This document shows, in pieces, positions 38,378-49,898 of a stretch of DNA of 64,000 bases; within the stretch, counting starts at the first letter, position 1; each line of letters starts with the position of its first letter. A program made the translations under genes and the position numbers. The notes beneath the pieces are model-generated. The model worked only from the letters and a program-made list of their open reading frames with translations. It was not told where the DNA came from and did not search any database. Source of the DNA: Pyrenula massariospora (taxonomy: Eukaryota > Ascomycota > Eurotiomycetes > Pyrenulales > Pyrenulaceae); contig JAGFMI010000004.1 in assembly GCA_021030905.1 (NCBI GenBank), forward strand, positions 2,170,001-2,234,000, read 5' to 3'.

Positions 38378-39832
38378 ATGCCATCAAATGAGGACATCTC
38401 GCTCCGCGACTTGCGGTCGTCAGACCATGTCGAGCGAGAGCATGACCACCCTGACGAGGACGCATCCAATGTGAATCAAGCCGACTCAAGGCAGCGTGAG
38501 TCACTTAGGAAGAGAGCCTGCGTTCTCTCGGGCTCTTCGATGTTACAGCTGCCGATCTGGGGCAAGAAAATCCCTTAAATTCATCCCAATTGATCATCTT
38601 GCTCATACATACATTTAGGCTTCGCCATGAGCTATGGTGTCTTTCAAGAATACTTCTCAAGCGAGTGGACGCTGAAAGGAAGTCAAGCAACCACTGGTGT
38701 CATCGGCACCACCTTCAACGGGGTCATGTACCTCTCCATGCCCTTTCTTTTTGCGCTGTTCACCAGACGATGGGCCCGTTGGAGACAGACTACAGCAATA
38801 TGCGGCGCAGGGCTTACCTGCCTCAGTTTCCTTCTATCCTCTTTCAGCACGGTTGTCTGGCATTTGGTTGCAACCCAGGGCGTCATGGCCGCGTTCGGAT
38901 GTGCCCTAATTTACAGTCCCACAACACTCTCCCTCGGCGAATGGTTCAACACCAGCAACCGCGCCGTCGCCTACGGCGTCACCCTCTCCTGCAAGAACAT
39001 CGTCGGCTCCGCCTGCCCCTTCCTCTTCCGCCTCCTCCTCTCCCACCACGGCCTCCGCACCACCCTCCGCATCTGGTCCGCCCTCGCCGCCGCCGCCAGC
39101 CTCCCCGCCATCCTCCTCATCCCTTCCCACCCCTCTAGCACCTCCCCGACCTCCCCGCGCCCCCGCTCCATCCCCTGGCTTTTCCTGAAACACCGCACCT
39201 TCTACATCTACAGCGTCGCCACCTGCCTCCAGAGCTCCGGCTACGGCATCCCGCAGACCTACCTCAACACCTACGCGCACGACGTCGCCCTCGTCTCGCA
39301 GACCTCCGCCACCCTCCTCCTCACCCTCTTCAACATCCCCGGCATCCTCTCGTCGTCCTTCTTCGGCTACCTCTCCGACAACACGCGCCTCCCCCTCTCC
39401 GCCACTACCGTGACCGCCATCCCTGCCCTTAGCTCCGCGCTCGCGGCCTTCTTGCTCTGGGGTTTGACATCCCCCGGCGGCGGTGGAAGTGGTATGGCGC
39501 TGCTGGTCCTGTTCTCCGTGACGTTCGGGTTCTTCGCGGGCGGGTACAGCGCGACGTGGGGAGGGGTGATCAATGAGCTGGAGCGGGAGGCGGCGCAGAG
39601 GAATGAGGCGGTGGATTCGGGGATGCTGTATGGGTTGTTGAATGGGGCGCGCGGGGTGGGGTATGTGAGTGGGGGGTTGGTGGGGGTGCCGCTGCTCAAA
39701 GCTGGTGGTGTAGGGGGAGGGTTTGGGTATGGGACGGCGTATGGGCCGTTGATTGTGTTTACCGGGTTGACGTCAGTGTGTGGGGGTTGGGGGGTGCTGT
39801 GGAAGGTGGGTGCGTTGAGGAGGTTGTTGTGA
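38378..39832 (+). CDS. MFS monocarboxylate-type transporter
   Basis: Two exons are 38378-38561 and 38619-39832, giving 465 residues. The intron has a GC donor (G|GCAAGA) and a TAG acceptor and is 57 nt. With it the first helix reads VLSGSSMLQLPIWGFAMSYG followed by VFQEYFSSEW, as in fungal MCT-family porters. Helices continue through GVIGTTFNGVMYLSMPFLFA, SLGEWFNTSNRAVAYG, FGYLSDNTRLPLSATT and NGARGVGYVSGGLVGVPLL, totalling about 12. The N-terminal 40 residues are acidic and cytosolic. The substrate is unknown; the fungal group includes monocarboxylate and metabolite exporters. A competing GT-AG pair inside exon 1 (38496-38548) would remove the first helix and break the frame. Coding-strand composition flips from C- to G-rich near 39470. 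Confidence 0.87.
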
Positions 39833-40146
39833 GTGATAGATTGCTTTGGGAGTCGGGCCTTATTTTAATTTGGGGAGGGAAATTGTGTGGTTGCGCTACT
39901 GCGACACTGGTATGATGAAGATTTGGAGTAGAGTGGACCGGATTTGGTGAAGACAACTTGCCTATTTAAGTAAGAAATGTATCGTCTGAAACAAATCGTA
40001 CTAGACAATGTCCATTAAAAGACGCAGAGGAGTCTGTTATGCAGCTTGTCAAGCCTTTTGACTTATGCATGCGGATTTGTTAAAGCCTCGGTCAATGTCG
40101 TCGATGCGCGGCATCTGATTTTGTAAGTGGCATGGTATGACAGGTT
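39833..40146. other. Intergenic region
   Basis: This is 314 bp between the MFS gene and the O-methyltransferase relic. Remaining relic sequence might be expected here but none is recognisable. Confidence 0.5.
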
Positions 40147-40771
40147 TTAAGGGCTGTGCCGCTTCTTCAAATGCAGCCTAATTGGGGCAAAACTCATGTT
40201 GTGCCGCTTTCTCGCCCCATCGGTCCTGGTAACGTATGCGGCAGCAAAGGTATCTTTACACGTCTCCTTGACCATTTCCATGGATGATAGATATCTCATG
40301 ACACGGCCTGAGACTAATATCAGTGCCTTGACTGATATGATATCAGCAGATGTTTTCGGGGGTAAGTCACGGACCTAAAAGCATCGGATCTGCTCCTGTC
40401 TGCTCCACCAGTGCTTGCAATGACACAGGCTCCTTTTGAGCGACTAAAATGTCGTAAATCTTTAAATCTAGTGCAACCCGTACTATCGCTATTGTTAAAG
40501 TCTGTGACTAATTTCAGCGCATCGCATTTAGCAGAGGCTGGCTTGAATGAAGGGCCATTTGCCTCCAGAAAGTGACAAACTGCATGGGATCATAATACGA
40601 GAGGTAGTAACTCACCTGATGCATGACTCTCTGCATGGTCTCCTCAGGAGGCTCGACCGAATACTGAATCTCCCTTAAAGCATCTGTAATCTGCCTTCTT
40701 CCTCTCTCGTCCGCCTTACTGAAGGCATCTTTGACCGGTTCAGCGATCGAGGTTATAAGAGAGATATCCAT
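40147..40771 (-). pseudogene. O-methyltransferase relic, N-terminal domain only
   Basis: Three exon-like blocks are 40771-40616, 40501-40375 and 40307-40147, with GT-AG introns, giving at most 147 residues. They match the helical dimerisation/winged-helix start of fungal class I plant-type O-methyltransferases. The sequence reads SLITSIAEPVKDAFSKADER, then QYSVEPPEETMQRVMHQ, LTIAIVRVALDLKIYDILVA and GRVMRYLSSMEMVKETCKDT. After AAAYVTR the family resemblance stops and a stop codon follows. The whole SAM-binding domain, with its glycine motif and catalytic His, is absent. The piece cannot methylate anything. It is either a deletion relic or a small leftover of a secondary-metabolism gene. Confidence 0.75.
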
Positions 40772-41293
40772 TGAGCTGGGTATTGGAATCACAAGATTAT
40801 GACCTCCGACGAAAGAAAAAAAAAGCGTGAAAACCGACTACAAAGAGAAGATAGAGCTACATGAGCCTACACGGGTTGAGGAACAAATACGCATCGAGCT
40901 TGGGAGTAGAAAAACCCTTGCGGCACGTTTAAACCTACGAGAATTCCGGTTGTCGATCCCATACAAGTTCAGGGGGCGAGAGGCTTATGATCTTGGACAT
41001 TTAGATATGACGATCTATCCTCAATGACAGGTCATTAGAATGGTATCTTGGTCCGAGAAAAAAGTTGCTCGGAGTCGAAGGGGTAGGATAAGATAAGATA
41101 AGATTAGATCCGATCGCTCGCAGAGCCGGCACTTTTAGGGCACCGATCTGCGAAAACCCTCAAAATCCAAACCATTTCTTCGCGCGTGTTAAGACGTCTC
41201 AACCTGTTGAACCCGGGCGCGGAGAGGGCTGTCGAATATTTTGCCGTTCCTTTCGCCGTCTTCTATCTCGCTCAGCGAGCACCCAAAGTGACC
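40772..41293. promoter_or_regulatory. Divergent intergenic region with tandem GATA motifs
   Basis: This is 522 bp upstream of eIF3L. Four overlapping GATAAG-type motifs lie in tandem at 41087-41105. GATAAG is the site of GATA factors such as AreA and SreA in filamentous fungi. Whether these are functional or just a 5-bp microsatellite cannot be told. Confidence 0.45.
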
Positions 41294-42763
41294 ATGTCAT
41301 ACGCAAACGGAGATATGCAAGCCGCACAACTTGACGATGCTTCAGACGTTGAAGAAGAAGCGCTGGTGAATGATTACAAAGAGCAAGTGACTTTCGACGA
41401 TACAGCAAGCGACCTTGGTAGAGTGAACTCTCTGGGAGGACAAGCACAAGACCTACAAGCCCAGCTCGCTGCGGCAGCGACGCCTTTAGAGTATCAAGCC
41501 ACGTTAGAGACCAAATTCGCGAGCTACGACAACTACTGCAGTCTTTTCCATTATATTCTTAATTCCGACGGACCAGTGGATCTTGAAGTGCCAAATGTGA
41601 GAAGCTCACCAGACGTCTAGATGATGCTAACGTATAAAAAGTACTACTGGGCCTGGGACGTCATAGACGAGTTCATCTACCAATTCGAGTCCTTTTGCAG
41701 ATACCGAAATCGTGTCGCAAGAACGGCACCTCACGATGAAGACGCTACCCTTCTCAGAGAAAATCCAAATACCTGGGGCTGCTACTCCGTCCTTAACGTG
41801 CTCTATTCCCTCATCCAACGCTCCCAAATCAACGAACAACTAGCAGCCATGAAACGCAACGAGGACCCTGCCCAAGTCGCCGGCGAATACGGCTCCCGCC
41901 CCTTATACCGTATGCTAGGCTATTTCTCTATTATTGGTCTCCTCCGCGTCCACTGCCTGCTAGGCGACTTCAGCCTCGCGCTCAAAACCCTCGACGATAT
42001 CGAAATGAACAAAAAGGCCATGTTCGCTCGCGTCATGGCCGCCCACTTCACAACCTACTACTATGTTGGCTTCTCTTACATGATGCTCCGCCGCTACGCC
42101 GATGCCATACGCATGTTCTCCCACATCCTTATCTACGTCTCCCGAACCAAGAATTTCCAAAAGGGTTCCAACTCCTACGACGCCATCGCGAAGAAAAACG
42201 AGCAAATGTACGCTCTGATCGCGATCTGCGTCGCCTTCCACCCCACCCGCCTCGACGACACCATCCACTCCGCCCTCCGCGAGAAATACGGCGAGCAATT
42301 CGCCCGCCTCCAGCGCGGCGGACCCGACGCCCTCCCCCTCTTCGAAGAACTCTTCCGCTCCGCCTGCCCCAAATTCATCACCCCGACCCCACCCGACTTC
42401 GACAACCCCTCCCTCAACATCGACCCCGTCGACCACCAGACCGCCATCTTCATGGACGAGGTCCGCACCACGCTCTACAACCCGACCGTCAAATCCTACC
42501 TCAAGCTCTACACCACCATGGACCTGAAGAAGCTCTCGTCTTTCCTCGAGGTCGAGCCCGAGAAGCTGCGCAGCTGGCTGCTGGTCAATAAGCAGCGGAG
42601 TCGGCAGATACGGTGGGGCGAGGGCGGCCTGCTGGAGGGCGAGACGGTGAATACGAGTGAGTTGGATTACGCGGTGGAGGGGGATCTGATCCATATTAGC
42701 GAGGCGAAGGTGGGGAGGAGGCTGGTGGATTGGTATCTGAGGAATTTGGCGAGGGCTTATTGA
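41294..42763 (+). CDS. Translation initiation factor eIF3 subunit L
   Basis: eIF3L is a PCI-domain subunit of the eIF3 scaffold on the 40S subunit. It is present in filamentous fungi and absent from baker's yeast. Two exons are 41294-41596 and 41642-42763, with a 45-nt intron, giving 474 residues. It starts MSYANGDMQAAQLDDASDVE. Conserved stretches are YYWAWDVIDEFIYQFESFCR, NTWGCYSVLNVLYSLIQRSQ, YRMLGYFSIIGLLRVHCLLG and the PCI/winged-helix end TMDLKKLSSFLEVEPEKLRS. The coding strand is C-rich from about 41760 to 42560 and G-rich from about 42600 to the stop. Confidence 0.97.
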
Positions 42764-43033
42764 GTTTGGGTTCGTGTTGTTGGTGGCGGAGTTTTTCGAT
42801 TCGTCAGGGGGTCGTATGCGTATGGCCAGGTATCTCCTTGCCGGACTCTTTAAAATGGGCAAATGGTCATAATTGAGCGACTTGAGAATTCAACAATATG
42901 ACTTGTGAGATCCTAGTACGGTAACTTCTCGGGCTGGCATTTAGACACAGGATACTGATTCAAGTTGTGGTCATCCAATAAGGCTGGTTGTAAGCGCGAA
43001 ACAAATGCCATTGGGTATCTAAATTGTCCACTT

Positions 43034-44575
43034 TCAACTCTCGTCCATCGCATCCGGATCCGCCTCCCCATCCGCATCAACCTCCCCCTCTGCATCCCTC
43101 TCTCCATTCCCCTCTACCTGCCTCTCCTCCACCCCCTCTCTCACATCCTCTTCAACCTCCTCTTCCTTGAACGGATCTTCCATCTTGCTAAACACTTCAT
43201 CCCGGAACACGCTGTCCATCTCCGCCTGGTAGCTGGCTCGCTTGTACACCTCCTCCTCGTTCGGCTCCCGCACAAGCAAGTGCACCTTGTCGACGTGATC
43301 TGCGCCGCCAGTTCTGGAGTCGTCCCTGCGTTCGGGTTTCAGCGTCATGCGCTGGCCGACGGGGTAGAAGTATGCCCCCTTTGGCCGGCCGGGGGACGAG
43401 TCGACGATGGAGAGGGCGACAGACCGCCACCGGTCATCTGCGATGCCCATTTTGCTGGGCGTGTAGACGCGTTGGCGGTCGAAGGTGAAAACGGGGTTTC
43501 CTTCTGAGTCGGTCTCATAGCCTGAACGATCGTCTTTGGCTGGGTTTGTCGAGTCCAGTTTTGATTTTATACTCGGGACCGTGGAATAACTGCGCGGGAT
43601 CATGAAGTCGAGTTCGTAGGGTTCGGCTCCAGGGTCGGCATATAAATCTGGATGTTGTTGGTAGAGTTCTACTTTGGCTTGATGTGCTTTGACAACTGCT
43701 TCGTCGGAAATGGCGTGTAGAAGGGAGACGTCAATTCGATCATCGCGTTTGCCGTTGTGCGCCGGTAGCGGTGGCTTATCAAATTTGACGGTAATATAGC
43801 TACCTGAATCTGTACCGCCCTCAAGGTCGGGGAGAACAGGATAGTAACCGACTGGGGTGAGTTTTGGATTGTCTGGATGCACGGGGTTCTTCCAAGCTTC
43901 GATCTCAGCATTTGATGGGGGAGGGCCTCGAGTAGCAGAGTCTGTGGATGATTGTTTACTCTCGGGGTAGGCAATGTTAAAGCCTTTCTGGATATGTCTT
44001 CTGATGTTCACAGGATCATTCTTCGCGATAGGAGGCTCTTTCTGCTGGTTCAGAGCCTTTGCGGAATTCTTCCGCAAACCTGAGCCCCTAACACCGAGAC
44101 CAGCTTGCGCATTTTGGCTAGAGGAGATGTACTGTGTGCGTCGGAGAAAGCTGACATGATTGCTCTTGGAGTTCGCGTTTTTGAGTTGCTCTGGCGTTGC
44201 CATCAGGGCCAGGTCCGCCGGGTCGAGGGGAGGTGGGTTCTCGGGCGCCAGAATAGCTATGGACATTCTATTAGTGGCTTTTCTATATGTGCGATCTGAA
44301 GCGTGCGCCAACTCACCGCTTTCATCACCCAAAAAGTATCCAGGTATTCCAATCATGTCAATGGGCATCCCACCCTCAGCGTCAACTTCTATGTTCGGTT
44401 CCTCCTTTTTGAGCAGTGACGATGCATATTGCGTGGTCAAATACTGGTCAATTCCACCGGTATCAATATTCAAGAGCTTTGGAAGCATTGGTGGCGGCGG
44501 TAGGTCATTTCGGTATCTGGTCGAAACGACCATGTCCTGCTTGTACGCAGCTCTTGAATCGCTTGCTGCCGCCAT
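43034..44575 (-). CDS. paf1: RNA polymerase II-associated factor Paf1
   Basis: Paf1 is the core subunit of the Paf1 complex, which travels with RNA polymerase II and is needed for H2B ubiquitination and H3K4/K79 methylation. Exons are 44575-44317 and 44256-43034, giving 493 residues. ATG 44575 was chosen as the first in frame. Diagnostic sequence is STRYRNDLPPPPMLPKLLNI, EEPNIEVDAEGGMPIDMIGI, the repeat-like SAILAPENPPPLDPADLALM and VSFLRRTQYISSS. The C-terminus is acidic and Glu-rich, as in the family. The only intron (44316-44257) is 60 nt, a multiple of three, with no in-frame stop, so retention would insert 20 residues. Confidence 0.95.
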   Translation of the reverse strand: MAAASDSRAAYKQDMVVSTRYRNDLPPPPMLPKLLNIDTGGIDQYLTTQYASSLLKKEEPNIEVDAEGGMPIDMIGIPGYFLGDESGELAHASDRTYRKATNRMSIAILAPENPPPLDPADLALMATPEQLKNANSKSNHVSFLRRTQYISSSQNAQAGLGVRGSGLRKNSAKALNQQKEPPIAKNDPVNIRRHIQKGFNIAYPESKQSSTDSATRGPPPSNAEIEAWKNPVHPDNPKLTPVGYYPVLPDLEGGTDSGSYITVKFDKPPLPAHNGKRDDRIDVSLLHAISDEAVVKAHQAKVELYQQHPDLYADPGAEPYELDFMIPRSYSTVPSIKSKLDSTNPAKDDRSGYETDSEGNPVFTFDRQRVYTPSKMGIADDRWRSVALSIVDSSPGRPKGAYFYPVGQRMTLKPERRDDSRTGGADHVDKVHLLVREPNEEEVYKRASYQAEMDSVFRDEVFSKMEDPFKEEEVEEDVREGVEERQVEGNGERDAEGEVDADGEADPDAMDES

Positions 44576-45860
44576 ATTAATTGTGGATTCCACGGGAGCA
44601 CGGAGTCCGTATCTTTCAAAGACCGACGATTAGGTATAGAAGATGTTTATGATACGATCATCGTAGAGGTGTTTGTTGTTGAGCAGCCAGCCGAATGCCC
44701 AGTGATTTTCTGGTCATCTCAAAAGTTGAATGCCAGTGATTTCCAAGTCCGGCCGCCAGCGTGAATGGCCGAAGTTTATCCGCGTTCAACCGGCGAGCCA
44801 GACAAGTCTGTCGTGGTCCGCGTCGGTGCACTTCTCTGCTCACTCTTGAGAGTGGGAATACCACAGGCAGAGCCATGGCTTTCAGCTATGCCAATCAGCT
44901 TGATACCAGCGCCGTGAACGCCTTCTAGGCCTACTGACAGGCTTAAGTACTCAAACGCCAGGCTCAAAGTCTCTATATGAGTTTACGATCACTTACTCAC
45001 GGCAAAATCGATAGATATTCGGGAGAAAGCCCGACATTGTCTACGCGGCTACGCAAATAGCATCACTGTATTCAATCGCTGAAAGCCCTATCCTATAAAG
45101 ATCTCATGATGCACAAGAAGCACGCTGATCCTTGCGAGCTTCAGAGCCGGAATGGAAATGCCTTGTGCAATCTAAATAACCTTGGGACGCCTCAATCATG
45201 GGAATTATGATGACTGCCAGCGACACACCAGCATTTACGGAGATGGCGGCGTCTTCGACTTCTATGAAGCCTAATCTCAACCTAGTTCTTATAGTCACCC
45301 GATATCCCAAGGCCATCGTGTGCGTCGTGGACAGTCAGCTTTGGCATTGGACATGCTGCTCAGATATCTCTGCCACTGACCTCTGAACGCATCTCAGCAT
45401 TGATCGTACCTCAAGAGCTAACGCTAGCTGTTGGTATCTTCACTAGCGCTCGAGAGTCCCAGACGAGCTACATTCTCACAAGACTAATTCCGGCCTTCTT
45501 CCTCAGCCGCACTTACAGCTAAAGGGTGACCTTAACCGCTATCACCAACGACGTCGAAATCCCTGTAGAAACATAGTTTGTTGTAGGGGTGCTTGAAGTG
45601 TAAGACTCGGAGATTGCTGTGCGGTTCTACTGCGGTGAACGATATTCCCTACCCCTGAAACAAAATGCGAAAAATGGTCACGTGATTTGGCGATATTTCC
45701 ATGTACCGCGCCCGCGACGCGGCTTTTTTACCTGTGCATTCACAACGACCGACTTTTCGAAAATTTTCGAATGCCCTTTTGCCTTTTGCTATTTTATGAT
45801 TAACTAATTGCCATAGTACTATGGACCTAAGCAGTATTTTAGAGGATCAAGATTTGCCAG
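44576..45860. other. Intergenic region, no gene recognised
   Basis: This is 1.3 kb between divergent Paf1 and the oxygenase gene. No open frame of note was seen. The last 150 bases are AT-rich and include an ATG at 45821 whose frame is closed after 26 codons. Confidence 0.55.
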
Positions 45861-48800
45861 GTGCGCAGGGATGTTCTAGAGATCTTTTCCAAGTATGCTA
45901 AGAATATAATAGAGAATAGTCGATTCGATAACGACTCTGAGTCAGGCGACAATTCTGAAGACGCTGAGAGCGAAACTGAAGATGTGTCAAGTAGTCAGCC
46001 TGGCGATTCTGAGAGCGGAAGTGACAGATCGGTCGATCCTGATCATTGGATCAAGGACAAAATCATTGATATTCTGAAAGATGTCCGCATTAACAATCAC
46101 GACAACGCAAGTATGAGCACGAAACCTTTGGCTCAACCTTCCTTCGCAACAGCAATAGGTGTTGATCAAAATTCGTTCGTGGGAGGGAGATCTATTGCAC
46201 AACCTTTGATGTTCAACCCCGGTCTTCAAATTACTGGGATTAAAGAAATTATCAGGCTTCCTCTGCAGCCAACAGATGCTGCGGCGATTGCTGACGTCGC
46301 CCATCAAAGCCCCTTCGGCAAAGGTGAACAAACGGTAGTCGACACCAGCGTCAGGAATTCAAATGAGCTCAATTCAGATCACTTCTCTTTCTGTAACCCG
46401 AGGTGGTCCACATATCTTGAGGATGTCATCGTCCCAAAGGCACTTCAAGGCCTTGGCTTCGACAGACAAGAGTTTACGGAGAATGTAGTCGCCGAGCCAT
46501 ACAAACTTCTCCTGTACGAAGAAGGCGCGTTTTTCCGTCCTCATCGTGATTCGGAGAAAATGCCGGGTATGTTTGCCACTCTAGTCGTGAGTCTACCGAG
46601 TAGACACCTCGGGGGTGAAGTGATCCTCAAACACAAAGACCAAACAGTTGTGTTCGCAACAGGTGGTGAAGACAAAGAATGGGAAGGACTGAAGTTTGCT
46701 GCTTGGTATGCGGATGTTCAACACGAAGTTAAACCTGTGACTGAAGGTGGACGCTTTGTTATCACTTATAATCTTATCCGCAAGCCTAAGGACTCCGCCG
46801 GCTCCTTATTTCCCAACCCGGGACAGCTACTCACGGACTTGAAGTCTGTTCTGCGGAAATGGACCAAGGAGGACTCTCCGAAAGCCCTTGCTTATCAGCT
46901 GTCTCATCAATATACAGGTCCCAGTCTTTCTTTTGACGCTCTAAAAGGCGATGACAGAGCCCATGTGCGCCTGCTTAGGCAAGCGTGCTTCGAGGAAGGC
47001 TTCCAGATTTGTTTAGCAATCTTGGAAAGAACTGTTGAGGGAGACGCTTACGGAGAGTATGGTAATGACGATGACTCTGAGGGCGAAGGGGGCGAGCTGT
47101 CTCTTTCAACAATCATCTGTGGATACAATGGACAGAATGCCGAGGAGCACATCTCATCGTCTCTGGACTTCGACAAGGAGTGGTTGATGCAAGACGACAT
47201 TTATAGATCCCGCGACCCAGACTCTGAATTAGAAGAGGAATTTACAGGTAATGAAGGCGTCCCAGGGACACAACGTTACAGAGACACTGTAAGTTCGCTG
47301 TTTCGACCTCCACTAATATTTCATTACTTTGCAATTTGGCTCTATCTCCAGTATCAGCCGTTTGTTCATACGTACTCGTTGGGCTACGCAGAGTCGCTTC
47401 GATCACACTGATTCCAATTCAATTTTCAAAGTGCTAAGCTGAGCAAATGCAGGTTGTATTTCTCACACCTAACAACCAATTCTTCAACATCTTTACAAGT
47501 TCTCAGAGTCACGGCTTTGATAAGATGCGTTGGCTCCGCCGTCTTGAAGAACAGCTTCCCAAGTCCACGCAAGTGCAAAATCTGTCTCAGAGAGATCTGG
47601 TCAATATGAGCCACGTAAGACAAATTTGCGCCGCCATGATCAACGAGGACTTCTATCCCGGGGGCAGAACTGGTTACTATACGTTCGATAATCAGAAAGT
47701 CGAGCAGCTGTCGATCGTAATTCGCGTGCTGGGACATGTGCTCCACTTAAACAGCGTCAGAGGTGGCGAGCATCCACCAAATTGCGATGCTAGGGAACTG
47801 ACTGTACGCTCAATCGAGGCAATAGCACAAAAGGATCAGCAGAGAGCCTGTAAAGAAGTTGGACAATTGACCAGCGACTTTGGATTCAAAATGTTGGGGG
47901 AGAATGCGTAAGTACATGTCGCTTTAATAGCTGTCTGACCTAATGAGACTTGTAGTGCTGAGAAAATTTATGGCCGTGCCCAATCAGCTGCGGCTCATTG
48001 GAATATTTTGGAGGAACTTTATGGCAGGATCACCGAATACAACCCCACAGACTTGGAAGACTTCTACTCCTGGTTTGCAGACAAGGTAGCAGCTTTCTTT
48101 GTACATGGAGAGCCTCATACTTCAGAAGATGGTTATGCGTTGGCTAGCATGGTGATGTCAGAGCCTAGATTTAAGCACGGCGTGTATGGAAAATCAGGGC
48201 TTTCGCTGCACATAGGACCACCGGGTGCACTAGAAAAACCGTCCGGCTTACATGATACAATCTACGGTCTCCTTGATCGCAGTGCATCGGCAACTCAGTT
48301 GGTGTTAGCTTTTCTCAAAGAGCTGGGAAGCAGATTACCCGATGGCGAAAAACAAGGTACGTGAGCGCAGGATAGGCATTCATTTGCAGCCCAAATTCCA
48401 TTCCCATACTCTCGAAGACGAGCTAATAGATGCAAAGGCGATTATCCAACCCCCACAGACCGTCTTCTCTTCTCTAACGTTTTGCGTGGTTGGTGCCAAA
48501 AATTGCGTTCAGGGGAGGCGAAGCCCCTTCCAAGCGACGAGGACCTCTTTTCACTGACTAGACTTTGTCTTCGCCATGATGGTGACGGTCTCGAATTTTT
48601 ATGGAGCAACCTGACTATCAACATCACGAGAACTCACTCCGATGAGCTACAGGGGATCCTTCTCAGCTACATTCGGAAAATGTTATCCCTTGCCCAATCA
48701 GACCACCAACTGGATCGCGCTCTCTGCACTGAAAATGGCCGGTCACTGTGCCTCGCCACCTTTACTTGCTTCATCCGCAACACCACCACCTCCAAACCCA

Positions 48801-49417
48801 CCAAGCCAACAACCTGGGCTCGCAATGTACCCCTCATGATGCGCAACTGCATTAAGCCAGTCATTGCGAAGGCCCCCGCCGGGATTGGCGGAAAGCGTGA
48901 TTACAGTTGGCTCAACACTCCCCGCGCATGCACCACCGGCTGCGCCCGGGTCGCAGACTTCATCAAGTCCAAGACGCTCGCCTCGGAGCAATTCAAGATG
49001 GACCAACACACTCGGAGCCATATCATCAAGAGGCTGGAGAAAACCGCGTTTGACGTTGAGATCATCCGGTCGGTGAAGCCGCACCAGTTGAAAGTGTCCA
49101 AGACAAACAGGGAGTATGAGTGGGAGCTGGGTGCGTGGCAGAGACGGATGGACGGCGGGAAGAAAGCCGTGGCGCAGGTGCGGGATTTGAACGAGAAGCT
49201 TCTGCGTGAGGTGTTGGGGGATCGGTATGAGGATATCATTGCTTTCAAGGACAATGGGGATCTGGAGGCTGGGGTCTTGGGCGAGAGGGATATCAACACC
49301 GTTCCCGGGCGTGGTGATGATGGGAGGGTGTCCACCGGGAAGAAGAGAAAAGGGGGAGAGATGGAGGAGGGGGATGAGAGAGCGCCCAAGAAGCCGATGA
49401 TCATCGATCTTACCTGA
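45861..49417 (+). CDS. Large fungal 2-oxoglutarate/Fe(II) dioxygenase domain protein
   Basis: Exons are 45861-47288, 47453-47907, 47956-48360 and 48430-49417, giving up to about 1091 residues. The N-terminus is uncertain: this frame opens at a GTG, and its first ATG is at 46113. After an acidic low-complexity start comes a prolyl-4-hydroxylase-type core (about 150-310 in this frame). It contains AEPYKLLLYEEGAFFRPHRD with the metal-binding HxD (228-230), the strand PGMFATLVVSLPSRHLGGEV, and a distal His with an oxoglutarate-binding Arg in DVQHEVKPVTEGGRFVITYN. The remaining 780 residues form a large helical region with a basic tail EEGDERAPKKPM near the end that looks nuclear. Related proteins are widespread in Pezizomycotina with no known substrate. 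The third junction has a competing 33-nt intron, so that border is tentative. Confidence 0.75.
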
Positions 49418-49898
49418 GAGAAGCACCTCGTAATGCTTCTCCAGGTCATTCACTGCTACGATCTAGCAAGAAGGATTTAGAAGACATTTCTGGAGACGGG
49501 TTGAGCTTTTCGTTGGAAAATGCTAGAAAAGCTCGCATTGTTCTTTATGCTCGTAGTGTCAGCTGAATGGGTCGTGGTGGCGCAAAAGCAGAGCGTATTC
49601 ATGGTCTGGGTAACGGAGTTGGTAGAGCTTCCGAGTTCCAAGGTTCTTGTCGCATTGTTGAAGGAGGAAAGGCTGTCCATTTTCTCTTGGATAGGGCATG
49701 CAGGGGCCGCCACTCGCAGGAGTTGTCTTGAAACTCCCGCTGCCTGCATCGGCACAAAATCAGAACTTACATTCTAACCCCAGAATCGCAACCTTAAGCT
49801 CGGCGATCTCGCCAGAACTTCTCGTATGCATTACTTATCAAAACGCAACAAAGACACCATTTAAAAAACCCCTCCGCCCCCTGATCCCCCGACTCTCT
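49418..49898. other. Intergenic region between convergent genes
   Basis: This is 481 bp between the oxygenase and Arp8 stop codons. A small open frame (49520-49777) has a hydrophobic start but no family resemblance. The plus strand turns C-rich from about 49860. Confidence 0.55.

Noticed and set aside
41960-42862. Minus-strand open frame of about 300 codons
   Set aside because: It is antisense to eIF3L, with a Glu/Gly/Val-rich product from GC-biased codons and no family match.
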